Shown in pieces: positions 35,600 through 43,807 of a DNA stretch of 43,807 nucleotides. Position numbers and translations under genes: made by a program. Source of the stretch: Cyanobium sp. Morenito 9A2 (GTDB lineage: Bacteria; Cyanobacteriota; Cyanobacteriia; PCC-6307; Cyanobiaceae). The notes below the pieces were generated by a model. The model ran no database searches, had not been told where the DNA came from, and worked only from the letters and a program-made list of their open reading frames with translations. The first letter of the stretch is position 1. The number at the start of each line of letters is the position of its first letter. Location of the stretch: NCBI RefSeq assembly GCF_024345575.1, contig NZ_JAGQBJ010000018.1:1-43807 (forward strand), in the 5' to 3' direction.

Positions 35600-36443
35600 G
35601 GAAGGAACCTTTCATGGTAAGCACAAACACCTGTAAGTGGTTTTGCTTTTTTGCTGACTTCAGCGTTATCATCATTGCTCTGGTTGAGGGCAATTCGCTG
35701 AGTTGCGGCAATGAATCTACACGTTTCACGCCAGGCCGCCTTGCCAAGGTCAGTGATTGACTGGGCCATTCCCTCTGACCGTCTCGGCCTCTCGCGCTAC
35801 GGCTGGTTTGGGCCTCCTCCAGGACCGTGCCACCTTCCCCTTGGGGCGACATGATTGTTGGAAAGGATGATGAATGGGCTCAGAGGTGTTGGTTGTGCTC
35901 CCATCAGATTCGCCGCCAGTCCACCCGGGTCTCCCATGCCGCAGCTGACGTTGTGAGGTTTTGTCCGCTCAGAGTCGGCTACCCTGGATTGGCCTTCATC
36001 TCAGAACACTGCTTTCGTCCATCACTCAGGGTCTTTCCCCTTAGCGATGGGCGTCTCGAATGATTGTGTGGACCCTCCTAAGGACTTTTGACCAGGATCT
36101 TGGCAACTGAATTCAATGGATGTCTTCAACACCTACGGCCAGGTTGAGGGATTCATGCTGGGGGCGTAGGTGGTGGATTCCTTCTACGCTCCTGAGCTGG
36201 TGCGGGGAGGACGGCATCAGTGCGGAGGCCGTCGGAGATGGTCATGTTCAGCCGTTTCAGCGACTTTCTCGACACCCCTGTCGGGTGGTCACGGCCAACG
36301 GCGACCACTAGGTGTTTCCAGGCGGTGGGTCGGGGCCTAGATGCTGCTCGGCACGTGGGACCGACGCCACAAGGAACAGGCACAGCAGTCAATCTGTGCC
36401 ATTCATTCACCACTAGGGTCAGGCCAGGGAAAGTCACGGCTCC
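35600..36443. other. Intergenic stretch between divergent genes
   Basis: About 840 bp between the RTX and glycosyltransferase-like starts; it must hold both promoters. Short frames at 36153-36437 on both strands look like debris and none resembles a known family. I could not assign promoter boxes with confidence. Confidence 0.5.
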
Positions 36444-37460
36444 ATGGCAACGTCATCAGCCCCCCTTGCTCTGCTTCTCCATCATGGAGCGGGGCCGACC
36501 ATTGATCACTTTCTCCGTTACCCCCTGGAGCAAAAGGGTTTTCGGCTGCATTGCCTGGATACTGGCTCACCACCCACTGGTGAGGCGGACCACTGGCTGG
36601 ATCAGGCGTGCACCACGATTGTGGTTCGCTATTTGCCCAGGTCCTGGCTGTCATTGCTGCGCCGTCACCGACTGAGCGGCAGGTCTCTTGCCTACCTCAT
36701 GGACGACGATCTCCTGGACCCTCTGGTCTTGCGCGAGTTGCCCCGCCCATACCGTCGGCGTCTTGAGGCTCGCATTACCAATCAAAGGCGTCAGATTCCT
36801 CTCCTGTTCGATCAGGTGCTGGTAACGAGCGACCAACTGGCCGTCCGCTACCCAAGTCTGAATCCTGTGTTGCTTCCATTGCAACCTCACCCTTCGCTGC
36901 TGTTGCAGAAGCCCCGGTTGCAGTTGGCCTACCTAGGCACAAGTGTCCATACAGATGAACTAGAATGGTTGATACCGTTGTTGGAGGAAGTTCAGAAACG
37001 TTTTGAGCAGACGTATGTGGACCTCTTCGGTGACCACACAATTCATCGACGATCCAGGCACGTTCCGCGCCTGCGAACACTCCATCCCCTAAAATGGGAG
37101 TCGTATTTGGCTGAAACCAGCTCAGTTCAGCGGGTTGACATCCTTCTCTCGCCCCTGCTTGCCACTCCCTTTAACGCTGCCAGAGCAGCTGTAAAATGTG
37201 TGGATGCTGCCCGTTGTGGCGCCGCAGGTCTTTACTCCGATCGACCACCTTACAGAGGTTTTGTACGGCCTGATGTTGACGGCTTACTTCTTAGCGATGA
37301 CCAGCAGCAGTGGCTGGAAGCAATTAGCGATTTAGTGACCAAACCCCATCTTAGGATAGCCTTGGCTCATGCAGGTCGGGAAAGACTCTTGAACCTCACC
37401 AAGAAGGAATGCTTTTGGCCATCACGACCTGTTGTTGAATCCTGCACATTTACATCTTAG
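36444..37460 (+). CDS. Glycosyltransferase-like protein
   Basis: 338 aa, soluble. The layout suggests a GT-B-type glycosyltransferase. The N-terminal half includes LAYLMDDDLLDP and QVLVTSDQLAVRYP. The C-terminal half begins LQLAYLGTSVHTDELEWLIPLLEE, typical of the second Rossmann domain, and ends with KCVDAARCGAAGLYSDRPPYRGFV and DGLLLSDDQQQWLEAISDLV, the nucleotide-sugar-binding end with AALAHAGRERL-like helices. No exact family is recognised. Start ATG 36444. It lies just before the polysaccharide export gene with seven bases between, so the two form an operon for surface glycan synthesis and export. Confidence 0.75.
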   Translation: MATSSAPLALLLHHGAGPTIDHFLRYPLEQKGFRLHCLDTGSPPTGEADHWLDQACTTIVVRYLPRSWLSLLRRHRLSGRSLAYLMDDDLLDPLVLRELPRPYRRRLEARITNQRRQIPLLFDQVLVTSDQLAVRYPSLNPVLLPLQPHPSLLLQKPRLQLAYLGTSVHTDELEWLIPLLEEVQKRFEQTYVDLFGDHTIHRRSRHVPRLRTLHPLKWESYLAETSSVQRVDILLSPLLATPFNAARAAVKCVDAARCGAAGLYSDRPPYRGFVRPDVDGLLLSDDQQQWLEAISDLVTKPHLRIALAHAGRERLLNLTKKECFWPSRPVVESCTFTS

Positions 37461-37467
37461 GCTAATC

Positions 37468-38541
37468 ATGATGACACCAACGAAAATCTCTGCCATTGGA
37501 CTTGCGCTTGGCCTGTTGATGATGCAGCCTGCATGGGCCAATAGTTTGCCTAATGCGCCAAACGCTTTTCGTTATAGGCTTGGTCCGGGAGATAGGTTGC
37601 GCATGGAAGTATTCAAGACAGAGGGCTATCAGGCGAGCGTAGAAGTCTTGAGCGATGGAACAGTCAATCTGCCACGACTAGGAAGTGTCTCGGTTTGGGG
37701 GTTAAGCCTTGACGAGGCAAGAAAGCGGATTTCGAAAGGATATTCATTGATCCTGCGCCGTCCAATTGTCTACCTTGATCTTGTTGGCTCAAGGCCCTTG
37801 AGGGTCTCGATCAGCGGCGAGGTGCAACGGCCTGGCCTTTACAGTATCGCCCAAGGGGGCAGCAACCAACTAGGGAGTGCTGGTCCCACCGGTGGTGCTA
37901 CGACAATCTCCACCAGTGGATGGCCAACATTGGTTGATGCAATTCAGAAAGCCGGCGGTCTTACTGCACAAGGAGATTTGGGTAATGTCATGATTGTGCG
38001 GGCTGATGCTGGTCCAGGGTCGAAACTTAGAACATTTCATTATGACTTCTGGCAGGTGCTTAGGGGGTCAGATCCAGTCGCTAATCCATTGATTTACGAT
38101 GGTGATGCAATTTCAATTGCCAGGGCGGATAAGCTCTCTGAAGCCGATTTGTTGTCCGTTGCTTCGTCAACATTTGCGCCCGATACGATTAGTGTGAATG
38201 TCATTGGTGAGGTCATGAGCCCCGGAAACCAGAGCATTAAAGCAAACAGTCCCCTTTCTCAGGCGTTGCTCTCGGCTGGTGGCTTGAATCGACGCGCAAG
38301 TAAGACGACAATCAAGTTACTCAGGCTCCAGTCCACAGGGGCAATCAAGCAATCGATTATCTCCTACAATCCAGCAGCTTCGCTTGGATCTCCGGAGAAT
38401 CCTCCAATGCAACAAGGCGATACATTGATTGTTGATCGCCATGGATGGGCGAAGCTAAACGATAGCCTTAAGTCAGCAGTTGAGCCCATTGGCCCCCTGC
38501 TCAACGCCACATCCATTTTCAGGCTTCTTGGCGGATTCTGA
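37468..38541 (+). CDS. Polysaccharide export protein (Wza/SLBB type)
   Basis: 357 aa periplasmic/outer-membrane polysaccharide export protein. A clear Sec signal peptide (hydrophobic GLALGLLMMQPAWA, cleavage before NSLP) is present, with no lipobox cysteine. The Poly_export domain reads YRLGPGDRLRMEVFKTEGY, SDGTVNLPRLGSVSV and LDEARKRISKGY. Two SLBB domains follow, beginning VSISGEVQRPGLYSI and VNVIGEVMSPGNQSI, each with a conserved AGGL. Start ATG 37468, after a short overlap-free gap from the glycosyltransferase gene. Partner kinase (Wzc) and flippase genes are absent. A strong terminator about 180 bp downstream ends the operon. Confidence 0.92.
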   Translation: MMTPTKISAIGLALGLLMMQPAWANSLPNAPNAFRYRLGPGDRLRMEVFKTEGYQASVEVLSDGTVNLPRLGSVSVWGLSLDEARKRISKGYSLILRRPIVYLDLVGSRPLRVSISGEVQRPGLYSIAQGGSNQLGSAGPTGGATTISTSGWPTLVDAIQKAGGLTAQGDLGNVMIVRADAGPGSKLRTFHYDFWQVLRGSDPVANPLIYDGDAISIARADKLSEADLLSVASSTFAPDTISVNVIGEVMSPGNQSIKANSPLSQALLSAGGLNRRASKTTIKLLRLQSTGAIKQSIISYNPAASLGSPENPPMQQGDTLIVDRHGWAKLNDSLKSAVEPIGPLLNATSIFRLLGGF

Positions 38542-38721
38542 TCAGCTTCTCGTGGCGGGGCCTCGCCCCTCCCCGCCCTCATTGTTTGCGAGGTTGATCT
38601 ATATTACTTCAGGGTTTCACATTCTTATTGCCTTCAGATGTCGCTTCTATGGCTTAATTGATTGAGTCAGCAATGTTGATGAGGATGCCTCGCTGCCAGC
38701 CTCAATCCTTTGCGGCTGCCA

Positions 38722-38759
38722 TCACGCCGAGATGTGACTCATCTCGGCGTGATTTTTTT
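38722..38759 (+). terminator. Strong rho-independent terminator
   Basis: A perfect 13-bp stem (38722-38734 with 38740-38752) encloses a five-base loop TGACT and is followed by seven T's. It ends the glycosyltransferase-polysaccharide export operon. The stem is A-T closed, so on the minus strand an A-rich, not T-rich, side results; it works best for plus-strand transcripts. Confidence 0.93.
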
Positions 38760-38826
38760 ACATCATAGCAGTTGTGGGCGAAGGTCATGTCAAATGTGAG
38801 AGGATGGCGATAGTATCGCGTGCTTC

Positions 38827-39369
38827 ATGACTTCAAGTAGAAGCCTTGCTCGTCGCTCCAAGCATTCGCAAGTAGAAATCAAAGCAACTCCTGAAAAAAA
38901 TTTGCAATCTGAGCTGTGTGAATATATTCTTTGCACAGAAAATCCGCTGAGATGTCTGCTCGCAAAAAGCAGGATTCAGAAGCTGCGCGAAGGATGTTAT
39001 CGGTATGAATCGACTGGGATCTCAATTGGAGGTAGAGAGTTTGGTTCGCGAATCTGGATTATAAAAAGAAGCGTCCGAGGCCCCTCGCTGATTATCAATG
39101 CCGTGACTAGATTTGCCCGCGACCAGAATGAGCAAAGCCAACCGGCGAGTGCCAGGGTTTTGATCAGAGTCAAGGCGAATCAAGGCGGTCTTGACGCTGT
39201 GGCCACGATTCAGATTGCAAGCAAGACGATGCGGGGGCCGCTCTACAGAGCAGTTGCGACATTGGTTGCCGAAGCTCTTGTGTTACGTCTTGAAGAGAGA
39301 TTTAAGAAGAAGTTGTATAAGGACGTCGTTCAGTGGTTGGCACAATCAAAGGGATTGGTTGTTCAATAG
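38827..39369 (+). CDS. Small conserved-looking protein, possibly DUF1997-like
   Basis: 180 aa. It starts with a basic stretch (SSRSLARRSKHSQ), then LCEYILCTENPLRCLLAKSRIQKL and EGCYRYESTGISIGGREFGSRIW. The middle has ARVLIRVKANQGGLDAVATI, and the end is a helix VAEALVLRLEERFKKKLYKD. The order resembles the cyanobacterial DUF1997 family of START/SRPBCC-like lipid-binding folds, but I base this on a few segments only. There is no signal peptide. Start ATG 38827, with weak upstream GAGG. Base composition is AT-richer than the core. Confidence 0.6.
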   Translation: MTSSRSLARRSKHSQVEIKATPEKNLQSELCEYILCTENPLRCLLAKSRIQKLREGCYRYESTGISIGGREFGSRIWIIKRSVRGPSLIINAVTRFARDQNEQSQPASARVLIRVKANQGGLDAVATIQIASKTMRGPLYRAVATLVAEALVLRLEERFKKKLYKDVVQWLAQSKGLVVQ

Positions 39370-40065
39370 GAGCGTGAAGGGGTGGCTTTCACGTGGGGTA
39401 CACTTCTTGACTGCCATTATGCCGCTTGAATGTCTGGTCATGCCAGTATCGCTTAGGTTTCATCTGATGGCAGGTTGATCCACACTTGATTGGATTGGCT
39501 GTGTTCGCTGATGTCCCGAGTCAACGAGATCGACGTCACCTGTCAATCTGAATGACACGGTAAACCTGGCCACCGTCGATGTGCTCGTTGGCGAGCACAT
39601 CGGCGGCCGTTGGCTTCCTGGCCTGTGCTGGCGCATGCTTCTCTGGGCAGGGGATCACCTGCCGCCGGGTTCTCTTCGGCAACGGCTCCACCTGCCGCTC
39701 AGGGTCTGGCGCAACGCCGCCGCCCCCTGGAATCCGTACCGGGCCCCACAGCCCGCAGACCAGCAGGAAAGTGGAACGTTATGGCTTCCAGACGACTTCG
39801 CCTACATCAAAATCATTCTGGCGGAATGGGTCTGCGTGCACAGACTCCGTGCCTCCAGCTGCTGCTGATCGGCCCGGATCTCCGATACCGCGCCACCGAT
39901 GTCCGTTTGCAACCGGAGCGTTATCGCGGCGTTCGGTGAATCCGATTGTTGGACGAGTTTTGTTCATGCCAACTGCATCAATGTGTGCTACTGGATCTCG
40001 GTGGTTCTATCAGGGAGAGGCTTCCTGAGGGTCTGATCAAGGATGTCTTGGACAACTGGTGCGGC
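39370..40065. other. Non-coding or decayed stretch
   Basis: About 700 bp. A GC-rich block at 39560-39960 has overlapping plus-strand frames that may be pieces of one broken gene: first LVGEHIGGRWLPGLCWRMLL and later, in another frame, QLLLIGPDLRYRATDVRL. No family recognised and no ribosome binding site. The rest shows nothing. Confidence 0.5.
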
Positions 40066-40647
40066 CTAGTGATGTGAATCCGGCTCTAGGCTCATCGCAT
40101 ACTCCAGCCAGTCCAGCTGGTCATACGACATCGTGTAGAGCTTGCTGGCACAAACCAAGCACGTGAGTCGTGGTATCAGCAAATCTCGAAGATCGTTCGA
40201 GAACTTCTGCAAAGCCTGCCGCTGCCCCTTAAGGAGAATCTCTTTGTCGTTGTGGAGAGCGTTCCGGTAAAAGTTATAGTGTGTATGGTCATTTCGGCGA
40301 ATTCTGAGGAGCTTGTATTGGTTGCCTGCAACCAAGAGGCCCGCCATCGCGGTAATTCTTGAAGATGCGCATATGTATTGGGACATGACCCTGAGCTCGT
40401 GTAGTCGTTCTGTCTCTTGCTGCCAGCTGCAGAGTTGTACCAAATTGAAATCCTCAATGCTGCACTGATGCTCAAGGTAAAGGAGTGTGTCGATGTTGAT
40501 GCTTGTCGAGTCGTAGGACTTCTGCGGTAAAATGTCGGTTTTAATGGGCTTTTCGTCTCGAAGGTTGGCGTGAATCGACCGACGTAAGCGTTCCCTGTAT
40601 CGATGAAACCACGCATGAATCAATGGAGCATATGGGCTGCATACCAA
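40066..40647 (-). CDS. Unknown protein
   Basis: 193 aa in the reverse strand; I do not recognise it. It looks soluble and mostly helical, with Arg/His/Tyr-rich N-terminus (HAWFHRYRERLRRS), a central helix QETERLHELRVMSQYICASS, and NDKEILLKGQRQALQKFSNDL. There is no signal peptide. The start is uncertain: TTG 40647 is the longest option and no ribosome binding site supports it. AT-rich codon use matches the island's intact genes, which favours a real gene. Confidence 0.5.
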   Translation of the reverse strand: MVCSPYAPLIHAWFHRYRERLRRSIHANLRDEKPIKTDILPQKSYDSTSINIDTLLYLEHQCSIEDFNLVQLCSWQQETERLHELRVMSQYICASSRITAMAGLLVAGNQYKLLRIRRNDHTHYNFYRNALHNDKEILLKGQRQALQKFSNDLRDLLIPRLTCLVCASKLYTMSYDQLDWLEYAMSLEPDSHH

Positions 40648-40871
40648 CCAAAACGAACCCGAATAAAGACAGGATCATGTTCTTTTAGAACGCAGCATAG
40701 TGGTTCAAGTCTGCGGCGATCCGATGCGTTTTTTCTTCTTCGTCAATGACTTTCATCGCTTTCCCCTATGGTGACGGAGCATACGAGCCATACGCCCAGA
40801 GCCCCATGACCCAGTGAGAGATCACATCCGGGGCCTCGAGCAGCCTTGATGACCACCGATCAGAATGGCAG

Positions 40872-40883
40872 GTCCAACGTTGG
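40872..40883. repeat. Short perfect palindrome
   Basis: Perfect 12-base palindrome TCCAACGTTGGA in the 277-bp gap between the sigma factor stop and the unknown gene's start. It could be a protein-binding site or part of a weak terminator downstream of the sigma gene. No T-tract follows. Confidence 0.4.
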
Positions 40884-40924
40884 AGTCATCACCCCTGCCA
40901 TCGCCAGAGCAAGTCACGCCCAGC

Positions 40925-41764
40925 TCAAACAGGATTCAGCATGGGCGTTAGCTTGCGGCGTAGTTTTACAAAGGCATGACGTTCGATGCGTTGCACTTGA
41001 TCTTTAGTTCGTCCCGTGAGCTGAGCCACCGAGGCATAGGACAATTGTCTTTCCTGGCAGTGTCTTAGTTTCAGGACATGGAATTCCTTCTCATCAAGCT
41101 GCTGCAGGTGTTGCTCCATCCAGTGGTAGTCCTCCTGCGGTCGCAGCTCACTGGGATCGGCCACCAGATCCAGGAGGGTCATCTCATTTTCACCGCCGGC
41201 CTTTTGATCGAGGGAAACCATATGGCTACGGCGAGCGGCTTGAATCGCAAACTGGAGTCTGGCTTCGGTTTCCCCGAGTTGCTGGGCCAGCTCGCGGGAA
41301 CTGACTGTGCGGTCGGAGCTCGCCAGGATCGACGCAGCCCGTGTGGCCAGGTCAATCACGTTCACCGGCAGTCGGATCGAACCTGTTTGCTCCTGGACAT
41401 AGCGGTTCACGGCCTGGCGGATCCACCAGTAGGCATAGGTTGAAAATTTGTAGCCGCGCCTGGGGTCAAACTTTTCCACGGCCCTCAGGAGACCGATGTT
41501 GCCGGCCTGCACCAGGTCCATGGAATCCAGCCTCAGCTGGATGATCCGTCGTTGACGCATTTTGACCGCGGTGACCACCAGTCTCAGGTTGGCGCTCACC
41601 ATTCGCTTCATGGCCCGACGTCCTCGCCGTTCGAGATCGCAGCACTCTCCGCTGTCCTGCTGCCAACGCTGAACAATGGTCCCAAGATGAAGCTCTTCTG
41701 CAGGGGTGAGTAAAGGAATGCGGCCGATTGTGTGGAGATAATCGCTGAACGCATCTGATGGCAT
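40925..41764 (-). CDS. RNA polymerase sigma-70 factor, group 2-like
   Basis: 279 aa sigma factor. Region 1.2 starts DAFSDYLHTIGRIPLLTPAEEL. Region 2 has SANLRLVVTAVKM, DLVQAGNIGLLRAVEKFDP and the -10 recognition segment YKFSTYAYWWIRQAVNRYV. Region 3 begins IRLPVNVID, and region 4.2, with the -35 reading helix, ends LSYASVAQLTGRTKDQVQRIERHAFVKLRRKL. Region 1.1 is missing, as in cyanobacterial group 2 sigma factors (SigB-E), and parts of region 2.1/2.2 are divergent (MRQRRIIQLRLDSMDL). ATG 41764 gives a standard N-terminus. It stands in an accessory region, so it may drive local or stress-related genes; that is inference. Confidence 0.92.
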   Translation of the reverse strand: MPSDAFSDYLHTIGRIPLLTPAEELHLGTIVQRWQQDSGECCDLERRGRRAMKRMVSANLRLVVTAVKMRQRRIIQLRLDSMDLVQAGNIGLLRAVEKFDPRRGYKFSTYAYWWIRQAVNRYVQEQTGSIRLPVNVIDLATRAASILASSDRTVSSRELAQQLGETEARLQFAIQAARRSHMVSLDQKAGGENEMTLLDLVADPSELRPQEDYHWMEQHLQQLDEKEFHVLKLRHCQERQLSYASVAQLTGRTKDQVQRIERHAFVKLRRKLTPMLNPV

Positions 41765-42272
41765 GAAGTATTCTCTTTTCTTCCGTGGCAATTCTTGTAT
41801 AGAAAGCGAGGGATCATGGGGTGTTTACCCGCTACCCCCCGCGTATGCGCCGCATACAAGCCGCAACACACCCTTAATCGCCACACACAGGTCTCGGAAT
41901 GGCGTCGTTGCTACTGACTTCAGGGCCAGATCGGGCCCTCAACACATTCGCTGACTTACACATATTTGGTCACAACTTCAAGTGGTGAGCGGTGCAACGA
42001 TTTTCCTTAGAGTGGTGCTGTGCATGGAACCCAGGGAGCCGCTCTGTCAGCTGAACCGCTGTTTTCGCAAGCCCGAACCTCCACCTCTTCCATTCCCACC
42101 AAGCCTGGAATGACTCGAGGTCTGGGCTGACGAGAGGCCTGGGACGTGTCCATGAGAACACGCGCCATTCGGCGGGGAGCCGCCTTCCTGGTCTTTCTGA
42201 GCGTTAGCCGCGTCTCTTTCACGGTAAGACCTTGAACGAGGCGTAAAAACCGAGGTCTCCAGACTGAGGTTT
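41765..42272. other. Intergenic stretch before the IS element
   Basis: About 500 bp. It must hold the sigma factor promoter near its left end. A hairpin GTATGC/GCATAC with loop GCC lies at 41843-41857. Near 42250, AAAACC-type and GGTTTT-type runs face each other and could form a weak hairpin. No gene is supported. Confidence 0.5.
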
Positions 42273-42297
42273 TGGGGTTGCCCCGGTTCCGTGGGCA
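42273..42297 (+). repeat. IS3 left terminal inverted repeat
   Basis: Starts TGGGGTTGCCCCGG and pairs with 43648-43672 reversed, 19 of 25 matches by hand alignment. It begins TG, typical of IS3 family ends. Confidence 0.75.
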
Positions 42298-42363
42298 GGT
42301 CTCTAGGGGGTCACGCCATGACCATCAGTCTCTTCGTCGATGACCAACCCCACCTAGACCCTG

Positions 42364-42644
42364 CGCCGATTCACGGCGCCGCAGAATCAGGAGGCTGTCG
42401 CGTTCTGCCTCCAGGAAGGCCTCTCCTGCTCTGCCGTTACCTGGTGACGGCTCAGCCTTCCCTCCAGCAGCCTGGCCCGCTGGGTTCGCCAGGCCCGGAT
42501 TGACCGTGGTGACGGCGGCCCCAGGGACCAGGGCGTGCTCAGCAGCGAGGAGCGCGCTGAACTCAGCCGTCTCCGTCAAGCGGTGCGAGAGCTCAGGGGG
42601 GAGAACGATTTCTGTTCAGGCTGGCGGCAGCGCACGTTGCGTAG
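42364..42644 (+). pseudogene. IS3 orfA remnant
   Basis: Reads RRFTAPQNQEAVAFCLQEGLS, then a TGA at 42445 in the same frame, then SLPSSSLARWVRQARIDRGDG and LSRLRQAVRELRGENDF. This is the helix-turn-helix and zipper region of IS3 orfA. A one-base frameshift near 42611 moves the end to LFRLAAAHVA and stop TAG at 42644. The N-terminal start is lost or not recognisable. Confidence 0.8.
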
Positions 42645-43070
42645 CCCGTAGGAGTTCCGCTTGCGATGAGAGAAGCTGCCGCCGAGAGGTCGTGCCTGAT
42701 CGATGCACTTGGCGAACGACACTCGGTGGCCTGGCTCTGCCGCCAGATAGGAGTGGCCCGCAGTGGCTCCTACGCCTGTAGGTAGCGGCAGGAGGCGCCG
42801 GGAAAGCGGGCGGCCGCGAATACTCAGCTCACTGTTGAGATCGAGGCGGTGTCCCCGGGAGCACCGCGGTGTCTACGGATCCCCGCGGATTCACCAGGAG
42901 CTGCGCGCTGCAGGACATCCGGCAGGACGCCACCGTGTCGCCCGGCTCATGCGTTGTGCCGAGCTGCGGGCCAGGACCCGTCAACCGATCCGGCCCTGCC
43001 ACAATGGCAGGAGCGGGGCCTCCGGGGTGGTAGAGGAGCTGCAGCAGCAGGACTTCCAGCCCCCGGCCCC

Positions 43071-43106
43071 GTAGCCGCAGGCTTCTCGCGCAGCGAGTCT
43101 CGCTGC
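43071..43106 (+). repeat. Double mini-hairpin, copy 1, inside orfB
   Basis: Stem AGCC/GGCT with loop GCA (43073-43083), then stem CTCGC/GCGAG with loop GCA (43085-43097), then CTCGCTGC, which makes a further 8-bp pairing with 43090-43097. It interrupts the IS3 orfB frame with a TAG stop. A GTAG tetranucleotide stands at its 5' edge. Confidence 0.6.
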
Positions 43107-43427
43107 AGGGCGGGTGACATCACCTGCATCCGCATCAGCGCCGGCTGGCGGTATCTGGCCGTCTGGATCGATCTGTTCAGCCGCCGTGTGGTCGGCTGGA
43201 AGCTGGATCACCGCATGGATGCCGCTCGGGTGATCGAGGCTCTCAACCGAACCCTCGGCCACCGGCATGTGGAGCGGGAGACGCTGCTGATTCACTCGGA
43301 TCAGGGCCGCCAGTACCGGGCTGCTGACTACCGCGATCTGCTCAAGGAGCAGAAGATCGTCTGCAGCATGTCCGCCAAGGGCTGCTGCTGGGACAACGCC
43401 GTGGTGGAGAGCTGTTTTTCCACCCTC

Positions 43428-43451
43428 TAGCCGAAGGCTTCTGCGAAGCAG
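43428..43451 (+). repeat. Double mini-hairpin, copy 2, inside orfB
   Basis: 24-base in-frame insertion between conserved STL and LELDLDD of the transposase. It contains stem AGCC/GGCT with loop GAA and stem GCTTC/GAAGC with loop TGC. TAG occurs at its start and directly after it, as if a 3-bp target had been duplicated. Confidence 0.65.
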
Positions 43452-43647
43452 TAGCTGGAGTTGGACCTGGATGACAATCGAGAGGAGCTGATCTCACCCC
43501 AGCAGCTGCAGCTTGATCTGGCCTTCTGGATCGAGGGTTCCTACAACCGCGAACGGCGCCATTCAACGATTGGCTGCATCAGGCCGATCGACTGTGATCA
43601 GAGGTTCATCGCGACCTTTACACTCACCCCTGTGAATCCCTGATCAA

Positions 43648-43672
43648 TGTCCACGAAGTCGTGGGAACCCCA
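43648..43672 (-). repeat. IS3 right terminal inverted repeat
   Basis: Reverse complement starts TGGGGTTCCCACGAC and pairs with the left end at 19 of 25 positions. It lies five bases after the orfB stop. Confidence 0.75.
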
Positions 43673-43807
43673 GGTCAGGCAAACTCTGGGCAAGGCCGTC
43701 CGTTCAGGTGCCAACGCGGCACCATGACCGTAATGAGCGCATCTATGGACCTCAAGGCTTCAATCAGGTAATGACTGCTGATTCCGGAGTAAATCTGCCC
43801 TGTCTTT
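43673..43807. other. Right edge
   Basis: 135 bp beyond the IS end with no supported gene; the frame composition is uninformative. Confidence 0.4.

Larger units (their letters stand above)
42666..43643 (+). pseudogene. IS3 orfB transposase, broken
   Basis: The DDE integrase-type transposase still shows all three catalytic residues: Asp in GDITCIRI, Asp in HSDQGRQY and Glu in WDNAVVES, with 35 residues between the second and third. The N-terminus reads MREAAAERSCLIDALGERHS. Lesions are an in-frame TAG at 42783, a frameshift near 42855 before [15 protein letters not shown], a TAG at 43072 within a palindromic insertion that returns the frame, and a 24-base palindromic insertion with TAG codons at 43428. 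After the latter the frame resumes as LELDLDDNREELISP and ends TLTPVNP. Confidence 0.85.
42273..43672 (+). mobile_element. Dead IS3-family insertion sequence, about 1.4 kb
   Basis: Terminal inverted repeats of 25 bp (42273-42297 and 43648-43672) start TGGGGTT and end in CA, matching at 19 of 25 positions without gaps. Between them lie remnants of orfA (helix-turn-helix and leucine-zipper) and orfB (DDE transposase) in the usual order. In-frame stops, two frameshifts and two short palindromic insertions make it non-functional. No clear target-site duplication was seen. Related active copies elsewhere in the genome could still move it. Confidence 0.88.

Noticed and set aside
23299-43807. Second copy of the tRNA-Gly 3' end as an attachment site
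   Set aside because: Looked for the GGTTCGATTCCCGCC-type sequence to the right and did not find it in the window.

Overview
The window comes from a cyanobacterium, most likely a freshwater Cyanobium/Synechococcus-type picocyanobacterium. It carries psaE (photosystem I), pipX-pipY, several protein families known mainly from cyanobacteria (DUF1823, DUF3086, DUF3119, DUF4079) and miaE. The core half is very GC-rich and almost gap-free. I noticed only three copies of the GCGATCGC palindrome (3253, 20285, 31041), so it is not over-represented as in many beta-cyanobacteria. Taxonomy is inferred from gene content, not computed.

Core region, 350 to 23300: (1) mtnB-mtnC, an operon of methionine salvage; (2) mutM, and psaE with its own terminator; (3) a conserved unknown gene followed by recQ; (4) a four-LysM cell-wall protein, an aldehyde dehydrogenase and a free-standing Mo-nitrogenase C-terminal-type protein; (5) tRNA-Thr(GGT) and tRNA-Tyr(GTA); (6) aroQ-miaE, and mtnD, the third salvage gene, divergent from cobI and a DUF4079 membrane gene; (7) dus; (8) DUF1823-der-ecfT-pipX-pipY-sepF-proC, a long plus-strand run joining ribosome assembly, nitrogen signalling, PLP balance, cell division and proline synthesis; (9) the reverse-strand operon GPH transporter-mlaE-DUF3119-DUF3086-plsY, mostly membrane and lipid functions; (10) tRNA-Gly(TCC).

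Accessory region, 23300 to the end: directly after tRNA-Gly the character changes. Coding density drops sharply, AT content rises inside the intact genes, and long stretches hold only frameshifted fragments. The intact genes mostly suggest work on cell-surface glycans or secreted proteins: a sulfotransferase, a GSCFA-domain protein, a SAM methyltransferase, a GH130 glycosidase/phosphorylase, a large RTX calcium-binding protein, a glycosyltransferase-like protein and a Wza/SLBB polysaccharide export protein with a strong terminator about 180 bp downstream. After these come a small conserved-looking protein, an unknown protein, a sigma-70 factor without region 1.1 and a dead 1.4-kb IS3-family element with recognisable terminal inverted repeats.

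The most unusual signal is a family of short double-hairpin sequences. Two copies sit inside the dead IS3 transposase, and two look-alikes lie in other decayed stretches. Stem sequences vary but stay paired, and the GCA/TGC loop recurs. No CRISPR array, prophage or complete defence system was seen.
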